Under the pieces are notes generated by a model. That model did no database searches and was not told the origin of the DNA. It worked only from the letters and a program-made list of their open reading frames with translations. From assembly GCF_030272615.1 (NCBI RefSeq), contig NC_081409.1, positions 243,039,924 to 243,103,923 of the forward strand: a stretch of 64,000 bases of DNA, given 5' to 3'. Positions 56,343-64,000 of the stretch are shown in pieces (positions within the stretch are counted from its first letter, which is position 1; every line of letters starts with the position of its first letter). Source of the stretch: Cryptomeria japonica (taxonomy: Eukaryota > Streptophyta > Pinopsida > Cupressales > Cupressaceae). A program made the translations under genes and the position numbers.

Positions 56343-56359
56343 TCTCAAAGAGGGGCAAA
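56343..56359 (+). other. Polypurine tract of element B
   Basis: CAAAGAGGGGCAAA immediately before TGTAGACACC, the usual plus-strand priming site. Confidence 0.85.
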
Positions 56360-57518
56360 TGTAGACACCTAAAAACGTCTCATTGTTTATACACTAATTA
56401 TTCATTTATTTAATTAAGTAATTCTTTAATTATTTGATTAAACTAACTATTTCTTCTAATCATCAGCTTTCAACACTTCTAATTATTCTATTTCTATTCT
56501 CAAATCATTTTAATCAGTTAACCCTATCTCAATTATTAATTAAATATTAATTATTTAATTAATTATGATTTATTCCTTAATTAAATGATCTTTATTATTT
56601 AATTAATTCAATTTCCAAAGTTTAAATAATTTCATTTAAATTATTTAAATTAATTAACTTATTCCTCCAATTCCCCAAATTATAATTTCACTTAATTTTA
56701 TCTAATTTTATTTCATTTCTCCCAAATTCGAATTTCACTTCATTTTATCTATCATATTTCCAAATTCACATTTTCCCCAAATCTGAATTTTAGTTAACTT
56801 CATGTGCATTTCAGCATTCGAATGACCAAATTCAAATCCAAATTGAAAATGAAAATCAAATTCAAATTCAAATTCTTGCAACACATGCTAAAATCAAAAC
56901 TGATTGATCAAATCAGTTGTCTAATCAGCTAACTCAGTTAACTCATCAATCATCCTTTTTAACTCTCAATCACCTTTTTATGACTAATCCATCTATTTAG
57001 TTCACTAATCAATCAAGTGAGTCATCTCCCCAATCTATTTAGTTCACTAATCAATCAAGTGAGTTGACTAATCAATCAATCTAGTTCACTCTTCAATCAA
57101 TCCAGTTGACTACTCAATCAAATGAGTTAACAGATCAGTCAATTGAGTTCATTGATCAATCTAAACCAGTTATCTATCAATCAACACTTGAGTTATATTT
57201 CTCACCCCCTTTGTGTTGAAAATCTATAAATTCAACCTCTTTGGTCAATTCAATCTAGCATTTTTAGAATCACGGTCTTCAAAACATTTGTATGCAGGAA
57301 ATTGGTGCAATACCTGAGAGCCATCAACCATGCAAATTGGAGAAGAACAATGGAAGCACAAGTGGAGAATAGGGAGTTTTAATTAGTTTAAATTTCTTAT
57401 TTCCTTCGTTCATTTCATTTAATTGTGTTTAGAATCAGTTTAATTAGTTAAGGATTCTTGTGATTCGTCCTTTTAGTCTAATTAGCCCAGATTCCTGATG
57501 ATTTCAAGCATGATGACA
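56360..57518 (+). repeat. 3' LTR of element B
   Basis: Starts TGTAGACACCTAAAAACGTC and ends AAGCATGATGACA, 1159 bp. It is about 43 bp shorter than the 5' copy, which is explained almost exactly by one 42-bp repeat unit. Confidence 0.95.
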
Positions 57519-57523
57519 CCCGT
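57519..57523. repeat. Target-site duplication CCCGT, right copy (element B)
   Basis: Matches 42277-42281. LTR A resumes directly after it with CATGAACCTACTCCC. Confidence 0.93.
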
Positions 57524-57933
57524 CATGAACCTACTCCCAAAAGAAGAAAGCAGGGTTTCGTCCAGCCCTTCTATCCAATCTGCTGAAGGTTTGCGTCCTT
57601 AGAGATTCTACCAATGCAATGCATCGGTCACTTCATCAAATCAATCTCCAATCTTCGTCCCTTTCCTTCTCTTACCCTCATCTATTTATCTTTTTCCACA
57701 ACCCATCATGAGAGGCTTCTAGAAGAGGGTAGGTACACTTTATTTATTTTATATTATTTAAGTGACTTTTAATTATTTTTAATTTTTATACTTAAGTCAC
57801 TTTTTAATTAAATTAATTAAATATAAAGTCACTTTTTAATAAAATTTATTTTAATGACTTTATAAGAAATTAATTTAATTAATTTCTCCTTATAACGCCT
57901 ATTAGCCTAAAGGCTAAAATTGGGGACATTACA
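57524..57933 (-). repeat. 3' LTR of element A, second piece
   Basis: Aligns with 61997-62410 and ends GGGGACATTACA. With the first piece the length is 1728 bp, the same as the other LTR. Confidence 0.92.
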
Positions 57934-58266
57934 AATACGCCCTTCCTGAAATTGCTTGGCCCCAAGCAATCTCCACTGCACAACCAAACATCCTGTAGAA
58001 TAACACCTCCTGGATCCCAAATGAAAAATTGTGTTATGTCACTGCCAACATGCCAAAGCTCCTGTAACACCAACTATATCTGCTGAATCATTTGGAACAC
58101 CTCATCATGTGCCACAGGAGTGCAAGCCTCAGCCTTGACAATACCCGAATCCCAAACCAATACATCAGTCCTACCATATATGATGAGGATGAAATGACTC
58201 TTCAAATCACCATGAATCACCCATCTAAGAAAGCATTGCGAATCAAAGGAATCCATCTCACACTCA

Positions 58267-58271
58267 CTTTC
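58267..58271. repeat. Target-site duplication CTTTC, left copy (LTR J)
   Basis: Identical to 59073-59077. Removing one copy with the LTR restores the reading frame of the ORF of A. Confidence 0.88.
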
Positions 58272-59072
58272 TATTGGCAAATGCACACTCTAATGAGATA
58301 TTGTAGGTGATTGAAGGTTTTGTCATTGATGGCAACCTTGCAATCATATGATACCAGCAAGACAATATACCGGCACCAACAACAACAGACTCTACACCGA
58401 CACATAGAACACTGACAGTAAAAGGAAGTATACCGACACCCAAGCCGACGAGAATTTTGTTTATAATATATTTTTTAATTAATTGTAAAATCATTGTAGG
58501 CCAACTTGGCAAGTTGTAAAATGACTCATATATGTATGAGATCATTATAGAACATATAGAACATTTTTTAAGCAAGAAGATAGGCAAAATAAGGTAGACC
58601 TATTATGTGAATTATAGGTTAAGGGTTTATGTATGAAGCATAGTTAAAACCGGTATTGGATCTGGCATAGTAGATGCTATTTTGAAGCAGTACAAGACAT
58701 TGGATTTGCATAATCCATTTTTTAAGTCAGTGAGACTTCCCATTTCGTAATTGAGCAGTGAGCTCTAGGCACTTGGCCATCCTACATGTGCAGGCCCCTA
58801 TTGTGGCAGTAATATTCTCTTATTGGCCAGTAAGTGAATATTGTGGGTCACAAATCCCACCGAGGTTTTTCCCACACCGGGTTTCCTCATTAAACTACTG
58901 TGTTATGGTGTGCTTGTCATGTGGTTGCTGTTATCTCTGTTTATTGCATTACTTTTTATTTATCGGTATACAGTATTGATATGCTTTACATGTTTTAAGT
59001 TAAGAAAATTATCCAACTGGTTAGATACTGATTCACCCCACCCCCCTCTCAGTATCTTTGGGAATCCTAACA
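58272..59072 (+). repeat. Solo LTR J (copia-like) inside element A
   Basis: Starts TATTGGCAAATG (TG changed to TA) and ends ATTCACCCCACCCCCCTCTC...GGAATCCTAACA, a typical copia LTR end. It is flanked on both sides by CTTTC, 801 bp long, and has no coding sequence. A TATA-like CATATATGTATGAG lies at about 58524-58537. Confidence 0.88.
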
Positions 59073-59077
59073 CTTTC
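59073..59077. repeat. Target-site duplication CTTTC, right copy (LTR J)
   Basis: Matches 58267-58271. Confidence 0.88.
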
Positions 59078-59770
59078 CATCCAATAAGTATGTCCCCACA
59101 CACCTTCGTGCCACCGAAGAGCTAATGTAGACCATGCCAAATCTGAAAGTGCTTTAGAAAACAAAACATGACAACCACTAACCCATGCAGAATCAAGGAA
59201 AATTAAATCACTAATCAACAAGTAGATAGTTGCCATCTCATATAAATCCAAAGAGGGATACAACTCTTGAATAGCTGATCCACTATATGTGTCATCACAA
59301 AATTCATCATCACCTTCAAAATTTTCAGATTTAATCAAACCTTGCCTATCATAAATGTGTTGAAGATGAAGCTTTGTTTGTTGAGCCAACATCTTGGCTT
59401 GATTTGCCCTTTCTAGCCATCCATCAATCAACCTTTGGGACTGCTCCATATCAGCTACTCCAAAGTGGCTGAAACATATCCATTGTGTACCGCATGGACC
59501 CTTTCCAAACACTTCTTCAGTGCAAACTTCAACCTCCTTACTTGTAGATTTATCTTCACAAATTCTACCATGTGTAATGCTTGCAATTTCATGAGAATTT
59601 TGGAACATATTGCTACTGTCTTCAAACAGGTCGGTGATGATATCATACCATTGCAAAGTGTCTCTTTCACTAGTGGCTGCTCCACTAAGAAGAGGGTCAA
59701 CTTCCATATCTTCCCAAGTCTGATATAAAATTTTAGAATGCTTATGTTTTGGATCCATTACTCCAAGCTC

Positions 59771-60610
59771 TCATTTAATATGCAATTCTTGAGTATCTTC
59801 ACTTGACAACTCTATAGGATCGTCAATCTCATGTGTAGAAATTATAATCTCATGTTGATGCAAAGGGACCTTACTGCTGTCATAAAAATCAGAACTGATG
59901 TGGTTCATGTTCTCCATGCAATCTTCATGTCTGTCACTCATACCTTGCATGCCATCATTCAAAGCTTCTTCCACAACATTTTTTGCATTATCTATTGTGT
60001 CATCAATAGACTCAACCAAGACTTCATCCTCTGCTAACCGTCCATTACCAAGTTCTGGTTCAAGAGTTGCCTTCAAGGGAAAAATAAGTGTATCATGTGC
60101 TATACTTTCTGACCCATGGCTGCAATATAAATCAACATGCGTACAAGTCTCCTTAACCTCATTATCTATGCATTGGTGTTTAGGCTCCCAAAAGCCTTTG
60201 CAATTGAAGCATAGACCTTGTCTTCTCATTTAATTCTTGCTCACTATGGGCGTTCTTGTAACCTGATCATTGAGCTTTGATGTAGAAGCATTTTCACAAG
60301 CTGATTTAATAGTTCTATCATACTTGCTCACCTTGTTCCCATGACTAAATTGTGTTCCTTTAGAAGAAATTTACTCCTTATACACCCTCCTAATATACTT
60401 TACCAACCCAGTCTCTTTAGGCCTGTAGGTGAAAAACAAGTTCAAATAATTATGTAGAGAGTATTGTGCTTTAAAAGCATCTGGCATTGTCTGATAGCCC
60501 TCAAGGAGTTGAGGAGCTTCTTATTCATATTTTTCTCTCAATTTGATGGCATCCTGTTCAATCGCTTCTCTAGATTTTCCCACAATATTATAGTAGCCCA
60601 TGACTAAAAC
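59771..60610 (-). pseudogene. Short gag-like ORF with zinc knuckle (element A)
   Basis: Read from about 60610 on the minus strand (MGYYNIVGKSREAIEQDAIK), through three stops, to the frame at 60229-59771. The first part resembles a short, helical gag fragment (YQTMPDAFKAQYSLHNYLNL, TGLVKYIRRVYKE). The knuckle reads GLCFNCKGFWEPKHQC (C-x2-C-x7-H-x-C), the variant spacing found in many plant gypsy gags. The tail is acidic (ESIDDTIDNAKNVVEEALND). It starts just after the primer-binding site, as gag should. RNA packaging is the likely role. Confidence 0.65.
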
Positions 60611-60667
60611 TTATATGTGTTGATCACTCAAATGATGCAATTCAAACCCCAACAGGATGACAAGAAA

Positions 60668-60681
60668 CTGCTCTGATACCA
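60668..60681 (-). other. Primer-binding site of element A
   Basis: On the minus strand TGGTATCAGAGCAG, the complement of the initiator-Met tRNA 3' end, two bases after the 5' LTR. Confidence 0.92.
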
Positions 60682-60682
60682 C

Positions 60683-62410
60683 TATAATTTCCCTCGCCAA
60701 TTTTGATATAAATTTCAGTCTTTGACCCCTTGGAGAATTTTGTTAAACACTTGGCATATGACTGGTTCAAAGTACTTCAGACTTGTCTTGACATTATAAA
60801 CCTTGGTTTTGAAAATAAGATGACTTGTAACACATATAACTATGATATAGAATGATAATGCAACATTAAGACCTAATATTTGATTCAATGGCATGGAAAG
60901 GTAGGCAAAAATTAAAGATTACAATAGACTGTCATATTGACAAATAGTTGGCAAGTACCATTAGCAATGTCTAAATGAGGGACAACCTTATACTCCTTTA
61001 TTATGAATCAAATAGGCTCATTACATTCATTCAACAAATGTCCAAACACCTAGCCATTAAGTACTAATTTTTAGATTGTCTGAAGATGTATGACAACCAT
61101 GAATACATGCAATCTATTGAAAATACAATGAATTTGTGATACCTTAGAACCTGCTATAAATCACCTAAGAGAGGCAATGAAGAAACAAATAATATCCTCC
61201 TCCAATGTGCAAATCGAAATACTTCTATGTCGCCCTGCGGCTGCAAATGGGAGTCTAAGATATCAATGTAGGGAGCAATGAAGAGGCTCCAAACTAACTC
61301 CAAATTGACCACCCTTAAACCGAGAGGAGAGCGCTTCACCCTAAGATGAATCTCAATGCCATTACAAGTGGAAATGACCCAAATCGAAGGGTTCTATTCC
61401 TTAGATCTGTTTTCTAATCAGACACCAAAATGTGATGAATTTTATAACCAAAGTTCATACCAAAATGTACCAAGGAGGTCGCCTTGCTTCCAGATTAAAA
61501 TCGCTGCCCTCCAATGTGAAGTTCGATACTCAATGATGATATAGGGATCATAATCGTGGAATGGATGAATCTGCACTAGTCTGATTAATGTCTGCAACTC
61601 CTCACAAATCACTTCAAAATTGCATCAAGAGAGATCACCTTCCTTCATAGATGAAATCGTGGTCAATCAACCTTTGATGAGATACTCCTACAATGAGATA
61701 TGAATAAAATTGAGGTTATAGCCCTGAACCTCGAATTTGCTTCAAACTTCAAAATTGTCACCAATCATCATGTGAAATCACTATAATATTCCTCCTATAG
61801 AAATCGACCTCTTCTTGAATGAGTTTGATTAATAATGAAGATCCATTTGCAAACTTTGAAAATTCTTCAAGATAGTCACCATGGCTGCAATCAACTTCCT
61901 TAATAGGCTCAAATTGGAAGACTGAAAATGTCTCCCACTCTTATGCAAGTTTTTCTTCAAAGAAGACTTAACAAATTAGGCACCAATGTAAATCTCGTCA
62001 TGAACCTACTCCCAAAAGAAGAAACTAGGATTTCGTCTAGCCCTTCAATCCAATCTGCTGAAGGTTTGCATCCTCAGAGATTCCACTAATGCAACGCATC
62101 AGTCACTTCATCAAATCAATCTTCAATCGTCATCCCTTTCCTTCTCTTACCCTCCTCTATTTATCTTTTTCCATAAACCATCATGAGAGGCTTCTAGAAG
62201 AGGGTAGGTACACTTTATTTATTTTATATTATTTGAGTGACTTTTAATTATTTTTAATTTTTATACTTAAGTCACTTTTTAATTAAATCAATTAAATATA
62301 AAGTCACTTTTTAATAAATAATTTATTTTAATGAATTTATAAGAAATTAATTTAATCAATTTCTCCTTATAATGCCTATTAGCCTAAAGGCTAAAATTGG
62401 GGACATTACA
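60683..62410 (-). repeat. 5' LTR of element A
   Basis: Plus-strand edges are TATAATTTCCCTCGCC (the outer TG is mutated; the other copy has TGTAATGTCCC) and GGGGACATTACA. It is uninterrupted, 1728 bp. A TATA-like AAGATAAATAGAGG on the minus strand near 62150-62165 could be the promoter. Confidence 0.93.
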
Positions 62411-63623
62411 TAGGAAAAGAAATTTGAGAATACAGATGTTTATATCTACCAATAAAATCAGTCATTTTTTCTTTAACACCTTGCTTGCAATGCATCAAAT
62501 CAGTCAAAGTAATCTCAAGACCAATATTATTGTGAAATTGTTGGATAAAACAATTAGCCAATTGTTGAAAAGAAGTAATAGAATAAGGAGGCAAAGAACA
62601 ATACCATTGCAAAGCTTTATCCCTTAGTTCTCTAGAAAATAATTTAGCCAACAATCTCCGGTCATGAGCAGAGTCTCTACACAAAGTTTGAAATATTTTA
62701 ACATGAGTCAAAGGATCACCTTTTCCATTATAAAGCTCCAATTGAGGGACTTTTACATGTTTAGGAGGGACAACACGAACAATGTCATGGGATAATGGGT
62801 TCGCTACATCAAATGTGGGCACACTATACTTAGAATGATTCATGAAAGCTATTTGTTGTTGTAAGAAAGACATTGTTTGAGCTAGATTATTGATGGTAGC
62901 TTCAGTGGAAGGATTGAAATTGGACATGTTGGATTGAGAAGGAGAAGTAACATTGTTGAATGAAGGAGGAGCTTGAGAATAAGGAGGTGGGACACTATGA
63001 TAGGTAGGTATGGGATATGATTGGGTAACAAATGGAAGACTCGTAGGAGGAGGTATGAAGTTATCCCCTTAGCCAACACTTGTAGGTATGACATTTTGTG
63101 TATAAGTAGCCATGATGTTGGATGTAAAGGTGCGAACACTAGCCATAGGAGTAGTCAAAGGAATATAATGATAAACTTGACTAGGAGGTCGTGTAAAAAT
63201 AAGGACTTCAACACAACTCTTCATAGGCATAATATTAGTGTCAACAATATGAGAAATACCACACAACACATCAACACCAAGTTTATCACTTTGAACCATT
63301 CTTTTTAATCTGTCAATCAATGGTAGAGCTTCACTTTCTGAGTATTGTTGACTCACCCATTGGTGAAGATTTTCAAATTGATTGTCAATCTTCGCCAATC
63401 GGTCAACGAAAACCCTAGTTGGCGATTCATCCACATCATGAGTATTAAGAAAAGAATGAGGATAAACGGGGTCATTTGTAGGATTGGAAGAACCACCAAC
63501 ATCCTCATGGAACAAGTTATCCAAATTAGGCTCCATCTCCATGGTAATTAAACCTTGGAAAGCCTTAATTCTACAACTTCTCATGGGGATATTATAGGTT
63601 GGACTAATAGTAGGAAAACTCAT
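62411..63623 (-). pseudogene. Gag of element C, main part
   Basis: From the ATG at 63623 the frame is open to 63069 (an acidic N-terminus, SPTRVFVDRLAKIDNQFENLHQW). After one stop and a Pro/Ser/Tyr-rich bridge it continues at 62927-62411: TINNLAQTMSFLQQQIAFMN, HVKVPQLELYNGKGDPLTHV, RLLAKLFSRELRDKALQWYC, CFIQQFHNNIG, and DFIGRYKHLYSQISFP at the junction with element A. These are the core blocks of a gypsy gag. It continues at 40963. Confidence 0.9.
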
Positions 63624-64000
63624 GCACTAAGTGAGGGAAATTGGAAATTTGAAATAATTAAACAAATACAAAATTTGGGTAAAAATGATTGTTCAATTAA
63701 TTTAAGCAAATTGATAAAAATCATAAAGAGCATGCAATCCACTAGTAAATTTCAAATTTAAAAATTAGGGTTTTGTTGACTTTAACCTCTAAATTTTCAA
63801 AATTTAATTTGTAATTGGATCGAAGAATGCAATTCTGAATTTGAATTTGAATTATATTTAAAATAATTAATCCAAAATTTAGAAAACCCACAAGCTCAAT
63901 TTTAAATTTAGAAATTAGGGTTTCTGAAATTAACCTCTAAATTTTTTAAATTTAATTGGAAATGAAACTTGCAAGTGAAAATTTAAATTGTGAAATGAAA
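63624..64000 (-). other. 5' leader of element C, to the window edge
   Basis: AT-rich, with two related blocks of about 130-140 bp (TTAGGGTTTTGTTGACTTTAACC at 63767 and TTAGGGTTTCTGAAATTAACC at 63916). No LTR or primer-binding site is reached within the window. Confidence 0.5.

Larger units (their letters stand above)
42282..57518 (+). mobile_element. Ty3/gypsy element B (plus), deletion derivative with antisense PMD gene
   Basis: LTRs at 42282-43483 and 56360-57518 with perfect flanking CCCGT. The interior of 12.9 kb has a 3-kb leader, gag, zinc finger, protease, G-patch-like linker and the first residues of RT. These are fused in frame to the last residues of integrase. A 5-kb 3' region with an antisense plant-mobile-domain pseudogene follows, then a polypurine tract. 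The LTRs look about 94% identical over sampled stretches. Many stops are present. It is nested in an LTR of element A. Confidence 0.95.
57934..59758 (-). pseudogene. Unrecognised ORF of element A, split by solo LTR J
   Basis: The frame starts at 59758 (MDPKHKHSKILYQTWEDMEV) and runs open to the edge of LTR J. If LTR J and one CTTTC are removed, it continues in frame (GVWGHTYWMES is followed by ECEMDSFDSQ) to a stop at 58074, about 290 codons. Seen in it: an acidic, Met/Ser-rich first half with a helical stretch (LIDGWLERANQAKMLAQQTK), then a hydrophobic stretch (YEMATIYLLISDLIFLDSAWV). No protease, RT or integrase motif is present. Beyond 58074, related text extends toward the LTR (FIWDPGGVILQDVWLCSGDC, then CLGPSN). 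I do not recognise the family. An accessory or captured ORF is possible. Confidence 0.5.
40964..62410 (-). mobile_element. LTR retrotransposon A (minus), RT-less, hosting B and J
   Basis: Two LTRs of 1728 bp each when the insertion of B is discounted (40964-42281 plus 57524-57933; and 60683-62410). Terminal inverted repeats are TGTAATGTCCCC and GGGGACATTACA. The flanks CAGGA (left) and TAGGA (right) are a 5-bp duplication with one change. The interior (57934-60682, less LTR J) has a Met-type primer-binding site, a short gag-like ORF with zinc knuckle and an unrecognised ORF, but no protease, RT or integrase. It is therefore non-autonomous. Removing it restores gag of element C. Confidence 0.9.
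37505..64000 (-). mobile_element. Ty3/gypsy element C (minus), interrupted by A; 5' LTR outside the window
   Basis: Read on the minus strand: leader (64000-63624), gag (63623-62411, then 40963-40430 beyond the insertion of A), protease and Pro-rich linker (40340-38927), a stretch without recognised pol domains, a polypurine tract and the 3' LTR (37991-37505). RT, RNase H and integrase are absent between linker and LTR, so C is a non-autonomous or internally deleted copy. It is inserted in the RT region of element D. Confidence 0.8.

Noticed and set aside
57934-59758. Envelope-like gene in element A
   Set aside because: There is one hydrophobic stretch, but no signal peptide, no cysteine pattern and no clear transmembrane anchor at the C-terminus. 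I leave it unassigned.
60668-60681. Possible tRNA gene because of the Met-tRNA-like motif
   Set aside because: Only the 3'-end complement is present, next to an LTR, so it is a primer-binding site.
1-64000. Host protein-coding genes
   Set aside because: Every frame with recognisable motifs belongs to a retroelement or a transposon-borne domain. The only intact long frame (4084-5592) is tied to a LINE tail.

Overview
This window looks like intergenic heterochromatin from a large, repeat-rich plant nuclear genome. It is AT-rich, and plant-type Ty3/gypsy, Ty1/copia and LINE remnants account for nearly all recognisable coding sequence. I see no convincing host gene, rRNA gene, tRNA gene or CRISPR array. 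A gymnosperm is my best guess, from the density of old nested elements and the very long retroelement leaders, but no single sequence proves it.

Region 1-3.4 kb holds a decayed minus-strand Ty3/gypsy element (gag, protease, RT; called 'I' here). Region 3.7-13.2 kb is a minus-strand plant LINE (nucleic-acid-binding ORF1, then endonuclease, RT, zinc-binding region and RNase H). It is split by a solo LTR with a perfect 5-bp target duplication. Between its RNase H and its apparent 3' end lies an uninterrupted 502-codon ORF, the only long intact frame in the window. Region 13.4-20.5 kb is plus-strand gypsy element F: LTR, 2.5-kb leader, gag, protease and G-patch-like region, with a LINE-tail fragment inside gag. 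Region 20.5-23.4 kb is an array of short palindromic repeats split by a minus-strand copia-type LTR (K). An unrecognised broken coding segment follows at 23.4-24.5 kb.

From about 24.5 kb to the right edge, the window can be read as one nested stack. Gypsy element D (plus) is the oldest layer. Its gag is interrupted by copia element E (26217-34906, LTR pair, 5-bp TSD with one mismatch), whose RT is interrupted by solo LTR G. D is also cut in its RT by gypsy element C (minus; 3' LTR at 37505-37991, 5' LTR beyond the window). C's gag is interrupted by element A (minus; LTRs with perfect 12-bp terminal inverted repeats). One LTR of A is interrupted by gypsy element B (plus, 42282-57518, perfect TSD CCCGT), and A's interior by solo LTR J (perfect TSD CTTTC). 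Removing an insertion restores the reading frame of its host in several layers, which supports these boundaries.

The most unusual contents are: (a) in B, an antisense, apparently spliced plant-mobile-domain (PMD) pseudogene between pol and the 3' LTR, together with an in-frame deletion fusing the start of RT to the last residues of integrase; (b) in A, an RT-less element carrying a gypsy-type zinc knuckle and an unrecognised ORF; (c) in D, an RNase H domain placed before the RT; (d) the intact 502-aa ORF attached to the LINE. None of the elements seen whole has an undamaged pol, so they appear immobile unless supplied in trans.
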